Assembly (NCBI GenBank): GCA_903953935.1
Contig: CAJBLF010000023.1
Location: forward strand, 1 to 49,976
From: an uncultured bacterium
GTDB taxonomy: Bacteria; Patescibacteriota; Gracilibacteria; Absconditabacterales; Absconditicoccaceae
Direction: 5' to 3'
Length of the DNA: 49,976 nt
Shown: positions 32,299-43,200 of the stretch, one piece after another
Layout: each line of letters opens with the position of its first letter
How positions within the stretch are numbered: position 1 is the stretch's first letter
The notes under the pieces: model-generated
Database searches by the model: none
The model's input: only the letters and a program-made list of their open reading frames with translations
Told to the model about the DNA's origin: nothing
Position numbers and translations under genes: made by a program

Positions 32299-33609
32299 AT
32301 GTCCATTAATATAGCTAAATACATAAAAAACATATCAGAATATGATAAAAAGATAGTAAACAATATGAATTTTGAGATAAACAAAAAGATATATCGTCAA
32401 TGAGAAAATTTTAAATATGCATCACCGAATTCTAGAGCATATTATGTATTGATATTTTCAAAGATAATACAGATGATATACAAATCATATAAAAGACTAT
32501 TTCAATATAACCATAGTAAAAACTTAATAAAAAAGGGGGGGGAAATCTGAAAAAAAGAATGAAATAGTGATGAAAATGTATTCTTGGTTGATATTCCATT
32601 TCTAGATAAAGAGTTAAAAGAAATATGATATACTACATTAGTTTCACCTCGAAAAGCATGATTTAAGAACATAAAAATAATGATACAAACGATAAAATTA
32701 AGAAAAATATTTTTATATGGTGATTTAAAAAATCTATTCAGTAAAAAAACTATAAATTACATCATAGAATACAAAGAAAAATTAAGAGAAATATATAAAC
32801 AAGAAGATATAAAGGCAATATTTGTAAACAATAACGTAACATTCTTTGAAAATCTATCACTTGATATCTTTGATGAATTACAAAAACCTAGTTTTGAATT
32901 TGTCCATGGATGTCCAGGTATTTATCGAAGCTCACTAAACAAATCTAATTATACACTGGTTCGATGAGAAAAGATGAAAGAAAATTTTGTAAGGTTATGA
33001 GGAATGGACCCAAATAAAGTATTGGTCACATGACATCCTTACTACCAAACCTTACCAAAAAGAGAATTAAGGTTTTGATTAGAAAATATCCTAGTATTAA
33101 ATAAATCTAATTCTTGGACATGATGAATATACAGAGAAGACTCTATAGCATGAGATATATGAGCATCAATATACTATCTCTATTCTATAGAGAATACCCT
33201 TAAAAAACATGGAGTAAAATCGGTTAGATTACGCATTCATCCAGACGAAGATATGAATCGATATAAAAAACACATAAATACAGATTTTTTTATCTTTGAT
33301 AAAGAACCATTATCAGAATCATTGAATAAATCTACATTAGTAATTGGTCCATGATCCACGGTGTTTTTAGAATCCATATATCACGGTGTTAATTACCTAT
33401 TTTATGAACCATGAGAGAACAACATAGACTGTATGAACTTCCCCTTAACTCCACCTTTTGACTGATCAGACTCCAAAGCTCCTGTTGCTAGAAACGAAGA
33501 AATGCTCTTCAAGATGATAGAACAAAAAAAAATGCTTGATAAAAGCATATTCAATGATTATATAAAGACACCATTCGATATAGGTTTTCTGAAATGACTA
33601 ATCAAATAA
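32299..33609 (+). CDS. Probable glycosyltransferase-like protein, family not recognised
   Basis: A 436-residue protein with Lys/Ile/Asn-rich composition. The C-terminal half has GT-B-like marks: LVTGHPYYQTLPKR, then RLRIHPDEDMNRY, LSESLNKSTLVIGPGSTVFLESIYHGVNY and FYEPGENN; the 'GPxST..lEs...G' loop occurs in capsule and polysialic-acid-type transferases and CDP-glycerol enzymes. The first half is variable. It starts 25 bp after pseI, so it may attach the nonulosonic acid or be a transferase of the exported glycan. A run of eight G at about 32537 lies inside it, a spot prone to slippage or error. Confidence 0.55.
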
Positions 33610-33639
33610 GATATTTTTAATTAATAGTCCTCTTTACAT

Positions 33640-34416
33640 ATGAAGTATAAAATAAAAAAAACGATAGAATTTTTGAAGACAAAATGATTGCTAGGAACAA
33701 TAAATTTCATCTATTATTATTTCAAAATTAGAAAAACAAGAAAAAATTTAGCATACAAATATATAAGAGGAAACGGAATAGAGATATGATGACTCATAAA
33801 CCCCAACCCAGTAGACACATCACTTGCCAAAGTAAAATATGTTGATTATCTTGATGAAGAAACATTAAAGAAAAATTATGATAATGAATTAGCAAAAGAT
33901 AATCTGCAAAAAATAGATTATATATGCAAAGCTGATAATCTAGACAAAATAGCATCAGATTCACAAGATTTTATTATAGGGAACCATCTCTTTGAACATC
34001 TTGACAATCCAATCAAAACACTTATAGAACGATATAGAGTACTTAAAAACGGATGAATAATCTTTATGGCTATACCAGATAAAAGAAGGACATTTGATAT
34101 AAATAGAGAAAGAACGCCATTAGATCATATGGTATTAGATTATCAACAACCATCCGAGGAAAGAGATCGACAGCATTATTTAGAATATGCAGGGATAGAA
34201 TATCCCGACTCACAAGAGAGAGAAAAAGAAGCAAAAAGACTGAAATCAATAGACTATAGTATTCATTACCATGTATTTATAGAACAGGACATATTGGATA
34301 TAGTAAATCGATGCAACAAACATGCGAGTGTGAAATTTGAAGAAGTATATACAAAACATACAGCAAAAAACAAAGCTGATAACGAATTTATAATTATTTT
34401 AAAAGCCAAAAAATAG
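33640..34416 (+). CDS. Methyltransferase domain protein
   Basis: 258 residues. The recognisable part is FIIGNHLFEHLDNPIKTL followed by RVLKNGGIIFMAIPDKRRTFD, a Methyltransf_11-like tail (H..EH..dp...l.e..RvLKpGG). The first 60 residues hold no clear motif I; IRGNGIEIGGLINPN may be a remnant (E-I-G-G). The last part is charged and ends in an Ile/Lys-rich strand. It ends with TAG directly adjacent to the ATG of the following GT2. It likely modifies the glycan, but this is only inferred. Confidence 0.8.
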
Positions 34417-35388
34417 ATGACAAAAATATCCATAATCACAACATCATACAATCATAAAGATTTTATAGGATACACTATACAGTCTATTTTAGATCAGACA
34501 TTTTCTGATCGAGAATTGTTGATTGGAGACGATAGTCCAGGCAATGAAACATGGGAAACAATAGAATGATATGTAAAAAAAAATCCTAAAAAAATCAAAG
34601 CACGACATAATACTCCTAACAAATGAATTGCAGAGAATATGAATTTTTTAATAAGCAAAATATGTCCAGAGTCTGAATACATAGCATTTTTGGAGGGAGA
34701 TGATATGCGAGATAAAGATTATCTCAAGGATAAACTAGAAGTTTTTACCAAATATCCCGAAGCAAAACTCGTGTATAATAATTTTAATTTTATAGATAAG
34801 AACAATACCGTAATACAAAAAGATATTTTTGGATTCAGATGAATAAAAACATATCAGAACGAAAAAATAACTGCCGATGACTATGTATTAGCCAATGTAT
34901 GACCAATTATATCATGGAGCACATTTATGATACACAAAGACATGATAGAAAAATATCATATACGATCTTTAGATCCAAAAAACAAGGTATGTAGTACATC
35001 AGAATACGATTTTTGGTTACAAGTAGCAACACATCACAATGTATATTACATGAATCAAACACTCACATTATATCGTAGACACGAAAACAATCTTTCGAGA
35101 TCTAATCCAAATCTAATGAAAGAGCTATCGGATTTAATAAAATATTATCATAAGAATCATATTATATCAGATAATGCATACAACATAAAACTAAGTCATA
35201 ATAATTTAGTACAGTCATTAATATATCTAGAGAATGGAGACAAAAAGAAAAGCCTACATCATTGGAAAGATGCTATATCATATAATAGATTTAATTATAT
35301 AATAATGAAGTTGTGAATAGTATTCTTATTGATACTGCCACTCAATCGGAGCAAACGAATACTTTCAAAACTAATTAAGAGAGGGTAA
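34417..35388 (+). CDS. Glycosyltransferase family 2
   Basis: 323 residues of GT-A fold: MTKISIITTSYNHKDFIGYTI, LLIGDDSPGNETWE, NTPNKGIAENMNFLI and EYIAFLEGDDMRDKDYL (the D-x-D motif as EGDD). SEYDFWLQVATHHNVYYM and LTLYRRHENNLSRSN are typical of this GT2 group. It ends in a helix with hydrophobic residues. It starts on the base after the methyltransferase stop, and its TAA (35386-35388) lies in the loop of a bidirectional hairpin shared with the convergent gene. Confidence 0.93.
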
Positions 35389-36214
35389 ACCCTCTTTTTT
35401 TCATATCTACCAAACTATACTTTTTAATTTTATATCCCTGCAACCTAAACGGCACCCTTTCTATCCAATCAATCAAATATCCAGACTTTAATAGATGCAA
35501 AAAAGGATATATTAATTTTCTCATCAACTCAAATCCTGTAGCAGAAACACCATACCAGACAGGATGCAAACTAAATACTGTTTTTAGATTTTTGAACGTA
35601 AGCTTATACCACTTGTAACTATAATTGTGTGCGCCATCTCTAACACGATGTAGAGTAAGCGTTTCATCTATATTATAGAGCAACCTTTCTCCCTTACAAA
35701 GAATTTTTTTCTGAAACAACGCATCATTCATATAGACCGTATCAGGATACCTATACTTAGAACTGTTTCTAAACACAAGCGACGGATGTATCGTATAATA
35801 ACTTTCTTTTCACAAAAAATATTCAAATCCCATCTGATCTCATTCATATCGCATCAGGGTTTTGGTTCCACATCAAATATATTTTTTATTCTTTTCCAAA
35901 AACGCTACTTGCTTAGCTAATTTTTCTGGATGCCATAAATCATCATGATCCTGGATGGCTATATATTCTCCTTTTGCTTTTTTTAGCAAGAAATTGAGCC
36001 CCCCATAAGGGCCAAGATTTTTTTCTGAAGGATACAGATATATTCTAGCATCTTTATATGTCTTGATAATATTTATCGTTGTATCTTTAGAATTGTTATC
36101 CAAAATAAGTATTTCAATATCCTTAAAACTCTGATAAAGTATACTCTCTAATGTTGCACGTATATATTTCTCTGCATTATAGGTACAAAGTACCACAGAT
36201 ACCTTTGGAATCAT
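35375..36214 (-). CDS. Glycosyltransferase family 2 (convergent)
   Basis: 279 residues: MIPKVSVVLCTYNAEKYIRATLES, ILDNNSKDTTINII, SEKNLGPYGGLNFLLKKAKG and EYIAIQDHDDLWHPEKL (D-H-D-D active-site motif), then TLTLHRVRDGAHNYSYKW. The family features match GT2 with the 'L..HR' C-terminal feature. Its last 14 bp overlap the end of the plus-strand GT2; both stop codons (TAA) fall in the shared hairpin. It is transcribed opposite to the glycan locus but belongs to it functionally. Confidence 0.93.
35380..35401. terminator. Bidirectional terminator within overlapping convergent gene ends
   Basis: AGAGGG-TAAA-CCCTCT with six T on the plus strand. It carries the TAA of the plus-strand gene in its loop and codes for the RGFTL tail of the minus-strand protein. 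The minus-strand A-rich side is weaker. Confidence 0.75.
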
Positions 36215-36318
36215 GTGAAGCTATAGAAGCAAATAAAAATAGTATAGCCATTCTAATTAAAGTATGTTTACCTCCTCGACACAACTCTCAATATCTCAAC
36301 ACTCAACTTTTCAATTAT

Positions 36319-37206
36319 TTAAAACAAACCCATCTGCACAGGATTCTGCAATTTCTTTTTCAATTCATCCAATGTTTTTTCAAAAGAATTGAAATGATAT
36401 TCTCCTACTAATACTTTCTTATACGTAACAAAATCAAGTTCCAAGGCAAAATTAGCAAGATCAGTCGTTTCTATCTCTGGAATAGGTTTCAATTCAATCA
36501 ATCCTCTACTCTTATAGACATCTTCTTTCCCAGTAATCAATTTTTGTTGTACATCTCAAGTAATTTCATCAATATGAATATAGATATTGTCGATGGTCTG
36601 ATATTTTTGAATTAAGTCAGATGCTTTTTTGGGTCAGATTCACGTAATTCATTTGATATTATCAGCACTATCCCCTACCAAAGCTAAATAATCCAAAATA
36701 TATATAGGATCAAAGCCATATTCTTTGACAAAAGATTCTGTAGTAGTTTTGAGGTCTTTCATAGAATCCACACAAAAGACATTGGTAGCCAAAAGTTGTT
36801 TCAAATCCTTGTCTCACGAATAGATATCTATCTTCATATCTTTATCAGCCTTATATTTCATCGCTAAGGTATAAATAATATCATCAGCCTCATAGGTAGG
36901 CACAACTAGACTAGGGATTCACAATTGTTCAACGATTGCTTGAGTAATAGGAATCTGATGTTTAAAATCATCGTCCATCTTTTTGCGATTAGCCTTATAT
37001 TCTGGATATTCTTCATGTCTCAGTGTCTTCACTGGAGAATCCCAAGTAATAACAAAATAATCTGGTTTTTCTTGAAAGATTTTCATCAACATACGGAAAA
37101 ATCCATACACAACATTCACATTATGACCATCTTGATCAGTCATAGCAGGAAATGCATAGTAAGCTCTATACAGGAAACTCGATCAGTCGATAAGAAAAAA
37201 CTTCAT
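36319..37206 (-). CDS. 5'-3' exonuclease (FEN/Pol I N-terminal domain type)
   Basis: A 295-residue stand-alone version of the DNA polymerase I 5' nuclease, which removes RNA primers and flaps. Starts MKFFLIDGSSFLYRAYYA at the ATG at 37206-37204. Then ITWDSPVKTLRHEEYPEYKANR, PTYEADDIIYTLA (the acidic cluster), IYSGDKDLKQLL and ALVGDSADNIKGITGIGPKKASDL (helix-hairpin-helix). The polymerase and 3' exonuclease domains are absent, so it is the short form. A short intergenic repeat lies upstream. Confidence 0.96.
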
Positions 37207-37282
37207 AGAAAAAAATAGATAATAAACGTTGATATATATAGAATTTTCGATATAGATTACAAGTCAGGAAAACAAAAAGATA

Positions 37283-37384
37283 TACCCTCTTTATGTAAAA
37301 GAGGGAGGTATCCTTTAGGATGGGAGATTTTACATAATCACAAAATCCTCCACCGTTCCGGTCCCCCTCCTTTCAATAAAGGAG
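37283..37384. repeat. MITE-like inverted pair, AAAATC cores facing outward arms
   Basis: Left arm CCCTCTTTATGTAAAAGAGGG with GGATGGGAGATTTT; right arm AAAATCCTCCACCGTTCCGG with CCTCCTTTCAATAAAGGAG. The two arms are diverged inverted copies, about 45 bp each, separated by about 10 bp, and resemble 11579-11712. No ORF. Confidence 0.55.
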
Positions 37385-37413
37385 AAACGTTTATCATTAA
37401 TAGCCTAGATATT

Positions 37414-37815
37414 ATGCACACTATCACCACCCCAGAAGAAATGCTACAATTCTGAATAGATCTTGCAAAAGAACATAAAATTTTGCTCCTTCATGGAGAA
37501 CTCTGAGCAGGAAAAACATTATTGACCAAAGGCTTCGCACAAGGATTGGGACTGAATAAACATCACGTACAAAGTCCTACTTACGCATACCTCAACGTCT
37601 ACGATTCAAAACTGCTTCACATAGACATGTATAGAATCAAAGAATATAGTGAACTTGTAGAAAAATGAATTATCGATCAGATAAATGAATTCGAGTATAT
37701 CGTTATTGAACGACCAAAATTCATAGATAAACTACCGATAAAAAACAGTAGCGTAATCAATATAGAAAAAAACTCAGAGACAGAGAGATTGATCACAATA
37801 AAAAAAGGCGAATAA
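37414..37815 (+). CDS. tsaE: tRNA threonylcarbamoyladenosine biosynthesis protein TsaE
   Basis: TsaE is the ATPase partner of TsaD/TsaB in t6A tRNA modification. 133 residues: MHTITTPEEMLQFGIDL, LLLHGELGAGKTLLTKGFAQGLG (Walker A, one Gly of GELGAGKT is TGA), QSPTYAYLNVYD and LLHIDMYRIKEYSEL. The Walker B-like IVIERPK is variant (canonical W-E/PE region shortened). Length is slightly short but normal for the core. The 3' end overlaps the terminator of the minus-strand gene next to it. Confidence 0.92.
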
Positions 37816-37823
37816 GATTCGCC
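37800..37823 (-). terminator. Terminator for the surface protein gene, overlapping tsaE end
   Basis: On the minus strand GGCGAAT-CTT-ATTCGCC then seven T. It overlaps the stop codon of the convergent tsaE. Confidence 0.8.
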
Positions 37824-37869
37824 CCTCAAAAATATTTTGAATATTCAATTCTTCATTATAAATTTCTTA

Positions 37870-39726
37870 TTACATAGTGATATTATATTCTGCTAATGCT
37901 CTCTGGAACTGATTAATATGATAATTAGAAAGATTTTGTTTACACGCATTATCATCATCTCTAAGAAGTTTTAAGATAACTAGGAAGCTATCAAATTTTT
38001 TAGTAATTTCAGCTATATCACCAGAACCCAAAGAAGCATTTTGTTTAACCTTATCAAGTACAAACAAAGTAAAGGCATTTACCAAAGTTTTCATCTGTGC
38101 CTTCTGGAAAATAGGCATTTGAATAGTGAACTTATTGTTTCTTACATTAAGTTCAACAGGAGTATAACTCAAAGAATTTTTACAAACATTAAATTTTTCT
38201 ATTTCAGCCTTGAGAACAACCGCCAATGTAGACAATGTTCAGCTCAATACCACTTCTTTGACTGTAGTAGCGATAGGAACAATAGATACATGAGATAATA
38301 GAGTTCATAACGTTGTCTGTAAAACATCTCCAGTAACTAATCTCATATTTCATGCTCTATCATAAATAGTCATAGTAAACGTATAGAGTTTAGATCTTTC
38401 TATTCACGAAAAGACAAACTGTTGAGCATTGAGATAGTCTGCACTAGAACCAGTGAGAGAAGCTCATGATGTTTGCTGATATTCAATAACATACCTTACA
38501 GCTTCACTTGCAGTAAAATTAAGATAAACTCATGAAGCATACCCACTAAAGACAAATCAAGAAACGACAGGAAAGGTCTTATCAAACACAAGTCATCCCG
38601 TAAAAATGACTGAACCAGTATTTCAAATAGCATCAGAGAAATTAATCGTAGCAACAAGCGGTCATTCGGTAGTTCATGATGTTATAGTCCACGTATATGA
38701 ATACGCCAATCATGTAACGACAGAACTTGTAGGAACCATACTTGATCACAAAGTAACCTGTACACCACTCAAAGGTTGGCTTGCAATAAAATTCAAGGTA
38801 ACGACACCACTGACATTGAGAGATCACGTAGTTGATCAACTAGATACCAAAGCAACAGAGTTCAAAGTAGGGGTTTCATTATTTATAGTGAATGATTGTG
38901 TTTCAAATATAGACGTCTGATTTGAGGTAATCAATCTCAATTTGTATCCAGAGAATACACGTGAATACGTTCAGGTATATGTTCCTGTATAGAGATAGTA
39001 TTGACCACTTGTACCTGTTCATATAACATGATACAATCCTGATTGTTGAAAACTATAGAGTGATTTCGAATTAAACGCATATCACGTAGATCAAGTTGAA
39101 ATAGTTGCTAAAGTAATCCATTGATTGTTATGGTCCCATAATTGAAGTGATAATCAGGTAAGACAATCTCCTCATGAATATGCCCAAGAAATAGGGAATA
39201 TATTTCTGACAACAGATCACGATACAGGCGAATTCCAAAGGATATCTGCACCATCACATATACCATTTCATGAAAGAGTAAGTGTTCAAGTTTGGACAAT
39301 TCAAGCCTGAGCATCTCAAGTTGAATTAGATCATGTTTGTATATCTCAAGTTTCTCCAAGACATCATGTTATATATCATCAAGTTCGATATCAACCAGTA
39401 AGTTCTCATCAAGTTCGATATCAGCCAGTAAGTTCTCATCAAGTTCGATATCAGCCAGTAAGTTCTCATCCAACCATTGTTTGTCAGGTAAGGACTTGTC
39501 AAGTTAGATATCCTCACGTTAGATATTCTCCTGTATAGTATTGACCAGTAAGCGTACAACCACTTGCTAAATCTGCAAAGGTAGAATGATGAAAATATTC
39601 TACGACAGAAACACCAAAAACAAGTAAAAAAAGTTTGACGATAGCAAATCCACCAAATATTCCAAAAAGGTACTTTTTGTGATGACACTTAAGATGAGTG
39701 TGGATCTGACGAAAAGTTGTGTTCAT
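37870..39726 (-). CDS. Large surface protein with N-terminal anchor and Gly/Thr repeats
   Basis: 618 residues from the ATG at 39726-39724 to TAA 37872-37870; an ATG nine bases upstream is an alternative start. The N-terminus has HLKCHHKKYLFGIFGGF and one membrane segment (residues about 21-43), the same motif as in the divergent giant protein. A Thr/Gly-rich stalk follows (residues about 65-145) with three 10-residue repeats ELTGGYRTGG (30-bp DNA repeats at 39381-39470, two or three Gly per unit being TGA). Then come beta-rich, Ig/FN3-like segments (GSVVRNIFPISWAYSGGDCL, DKTFPVVSGFVFSGYAS) and a helical C-terminus (ALAEYNITM). Probably an extracellular stalked protein; function unknown. The C-terminal helical region from about residue 495 differs in composition. 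Confidence 0.85.
39381..39470 (-). repeat. 30-bp tandem repeat (three copies) inside the surface protein gene
   Basis: AAGTTCGATATCA(A/G)CCAGTAAG-type units at 39381, 39411 and 39441, differing at one base in the first copy. They are in-frame and encode the ELTGGYRTGG stalk; partial copies flank the array. It is not CRISPR: there are no spacers. Confidence 0.9.
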
Positions 39727-40235
39727 AATAATCAATAAATTAGATAAATATATAAAATGAGATATATACTATGCAAACGTTTAACGGTAAACAGTTAGCT
39801 TATAAGTAATTATATACAGAAAACATGTTTTTGTCAAATTTTAGATACATATAAAAAAGAATATAGTACAATAAAGAGAAAAACACATAAAAGCAAAAAA
39901 GAAACAATATTTTAGAAAAAAACTGAAAGAAGCAATACAAAATAAACAGAAAATATTTTTGTAAAGTGAAAATTACAAAGAGATTAGACAAAAAAAATGT
40001 CTACATATGACAACATTAAAAATAAGAAAATAAAGCATAAGCAGGATAAAAAGACATTATATATGTCAACATAGACAAGAATACGACAAAAAGACCAATA
40101 TGTGTCAGGGGGATGTCATTGAAAAAACAGCATAAATAAGCATAAAAAATGCTGTTTCTTAAAGATTTTTTTGGTATAAAAAAAATTCAAAAGAAACAAA
40201 AAAAATGACACGGAAGTTTATATCATTATGTATGC
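39727..40235. other. Divergent intergenic region between two surface protein genes
   Basis: 509 bp, very A-rich, no supported gene. It holds repeated ATATGTCAACA/ATATGACAACA-like words at about 40005, 40062 and 40098, candidate operator sites, a hairpin at 40125-40157, and a TTTTTTTGGTATAAA tract (40167-40180) that could be part of a promoter for the giant gene. Promoters for both genes must be here, but I cannot place them with certainty. Confidence 0.5.
40125..40157. terminator. Long hairpin upstream of the giant surface gene
   Basis: AAACAGCAT and ATGCTGTTT form a 9-bp stem around a 15-base loop; a T-run follows on the minus strand and, after a gap, on the plus strand. It may be a terminator or a 5' leader structure. 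Confidence 0.5.
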
Positions 40236-43200
40236 ATGCAACCTATCATTGACAAGCTGCATTATCACGGAAAGAGGGTATATAGACATGCCAAGAAACA
40301 CCACAAGAAATATCTTTGGGGTGCTGTAGGATTTTTTTGATTGTTTAAATTATTCAGTTTTTTATTGCTGAGCTTAGCAGGATATACAGCAATACAAACC
40401 AATATAACACAAGCAAGAACTCCTTTCACTATATGAACAGATAATTTTGATTTTTTTATAGGCGATCCCAAATGTGGAAAAGAGATCATAGAAACAGCAG
40501 AAACTATAATATATCCTTGTATACAAGGAGAAGCGATAGGCTTTATGTGACTAATGAGATTTAGTTTTAAAAACATAGAAGATTTAGCAACACAAGAACG
40601 AATAGCATTTTCAAACGATTATCCATTAACCCTTCCAGAAGGAACAGTAGATAGTGTAATACTGTATGCACAATATGCATATGATCCAGGAGTTCCTTGA
40701 AAAGAAGTAGCAGATGATGTAATAATAACAAATACTACTCCATCAACTGGAACAATGGATCCTTTCGATTTTTTTATTGGCGATGAGAGATGCATAGAAA
40801 GCACAACAACAAATAGACCTAGCGATAGTACAGCTAATCTAATATATCTCTGTGTCTCATGATCGAATTTAAATAAAATGACAGTAATGAGATTTAGCAA
40901 TAGTGGGCTAGATTATTTAAGTGGTGAAAAACGAACGGATTATAGTAATACCTACCAATGGGATTTATGATCAAGTCCCGAAGGAAAAACAAATATATTT
41001 GCAGAATATGGATATACAACAGGAGATACAACAATAAAAACAGGAAGCATAACCATGTCGGTTACATCAATATGATCTGGGGATATTGCAGGATCAAAGA
41101 TCGTATCTAGTGGAGACAACATCCTGACAGACAATATGTATCGTATAATCAAATCTACAAATAACAACGATCAAATAACACTAAACAGTGTGGACACATC
41201 AAGCACGATCAGTGTAGGATTATGAGATCGGGACGGGAAGATTATGGCACCAACACCAATAACTGATGATAGGAAAGCAGCTCAAGGAGAAACATGATTA
41301 CCAGAAGACTTCATTCCAACACAAACAATATTAGTAGGTGCAGATTGAGTAAGTCTAACAATGAGCAACAATGTAAAATTTGATATCTCATTTCAAGTAA
41401 CTGGCTGAGAAATATCACAAGGGACGACATTACCGATTTATTATTCTTATGATGGAAACAATCGAAATATCCTAGACGTTTGATGTACAGTTGATGCAAC
41501 AAATATGTGTACATTCTCCTCATCACATCTTACACTCTTTGCAGTAGGAACAACTGGGTCAAGTAGTATGGCAACCCGAAACAACACAGATTTCATTAAC
41601 CAAAGATTTCGAGACACAGATCCGACCACAGGTCAAATTATTTACGCATTATTTGGATCATGATCAGATCGTAGTGCATACACTTATCATCGAACAAACA
41701 ATTGTACACCAACAAGTGTCAACATTATTAGAATGACCAAATGAACAAAATGACCTATAAATCTAACAGGAAATAATGTATATATTCTCGAAAGCGGAGA
41801 TTATATATCTACAGGAACGATAAGCATAAGCTGAAATTGTATAGCAATTGTGGGAAGTGGAACCGTAACCATCAAGAAAAATTTTGGAGGAAATCTTTTA
41901 TATGCTGTAAGTAAAAACAATATCATCATAGACAACATCCAAATAAATGGAAATGAGAATACAGGATATTTGATGGGATTACAAACCGTAGGATCTATTA
42001 CTATGAACGACATACAAACATATCACAATTCTGGAACTAGCATAATATTTCAAGGCTGAAGTGGTGCTTTGATTAACAACATACAGATGTTCAACAACAA
42101 AGGAATTGGTTTGCGATTATGGTTGAATACCTATAGCACAATAAACAATAGTAAATCATATAACAACACACAAGGGATTTATATACTGAGTTCAACATGA
42201 ATAACAATTAATAATAGTCAGGTATACAATAATAAAAGCGATTATGGAATACTAGTAAACAATACCAAACTACTAGCCATCAACAATATTCAATCATATA
42301 ACAATGGAGCATATGGTATCTCGCTAGTAACTAATACTACTGGAGTTAGAATAAACAATTCAAAAATATTCAATAATAATAGTGGTAATACACAGGTATA
42401 CGTTGATGGAACAAGTAACTGATGATATAATGGAGACAATATAGCATATCCTAATGCATGATTTAATAATTTACTTGGGAACATATACGACGCAACATTA
42501 TTACGGGCAGAAGGACATCTCTATACAACAGATTTATGATTCAATTGTGATTTTGTAAATAATCCGATTAACTGATCAGGCAATTGGATGTATAACAATA
42601 GCTATTGTAATCAAACAGGATATATATCACCAACATGGACCGGATATGCAATCGTAAAATATTTCTATGGTAATAATATACTCTTAGGAAATTATGTAAT
42701 GAGACAAATAGCACCAGTAGTACGAAGTTGATCAACACTATCATTATCAAAAATACCATATCATGGACATAGATTTATTGGAGAATATGATGATGATATA
42801 GACAGGGACATCAACATTCCTATAGCATTTTTTACATGAGAAACACCACCACTAGGATATAATGTAAACAATACATGATATTTTAGAGTAAGAGCATATG
42901 TGTATGAACCAAACCTAGCAAGTCTTTGACGGAATGAAGACATAAGCGGAAGTAACATGTACTATAGCATATACAACAAGAATATGGTCTTGATGATGAA
43001 TTTTGACAGCATAAAAGAAATAGGAGAAGTATGAGGAGTTGTGAGAGATCTCTCTTTATACAAAAATATAGGTATCGTAAACTGATCAACAGCACGAACA
43101 AGCAATGGTAAATGGAATGGAGCATTTAGTTTTGCTTCTGCAGGAGATAGGATAACAACATTAGATAATCCAAATTTAAGAGTATCAACAGATTTCACCT

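Noticed and set aside
39381-39470. Possible CRISPR array
   Set aside because: Repeats are directly adjacent, in-frame, and without spacers; they code for a Gly/Thr stalk.
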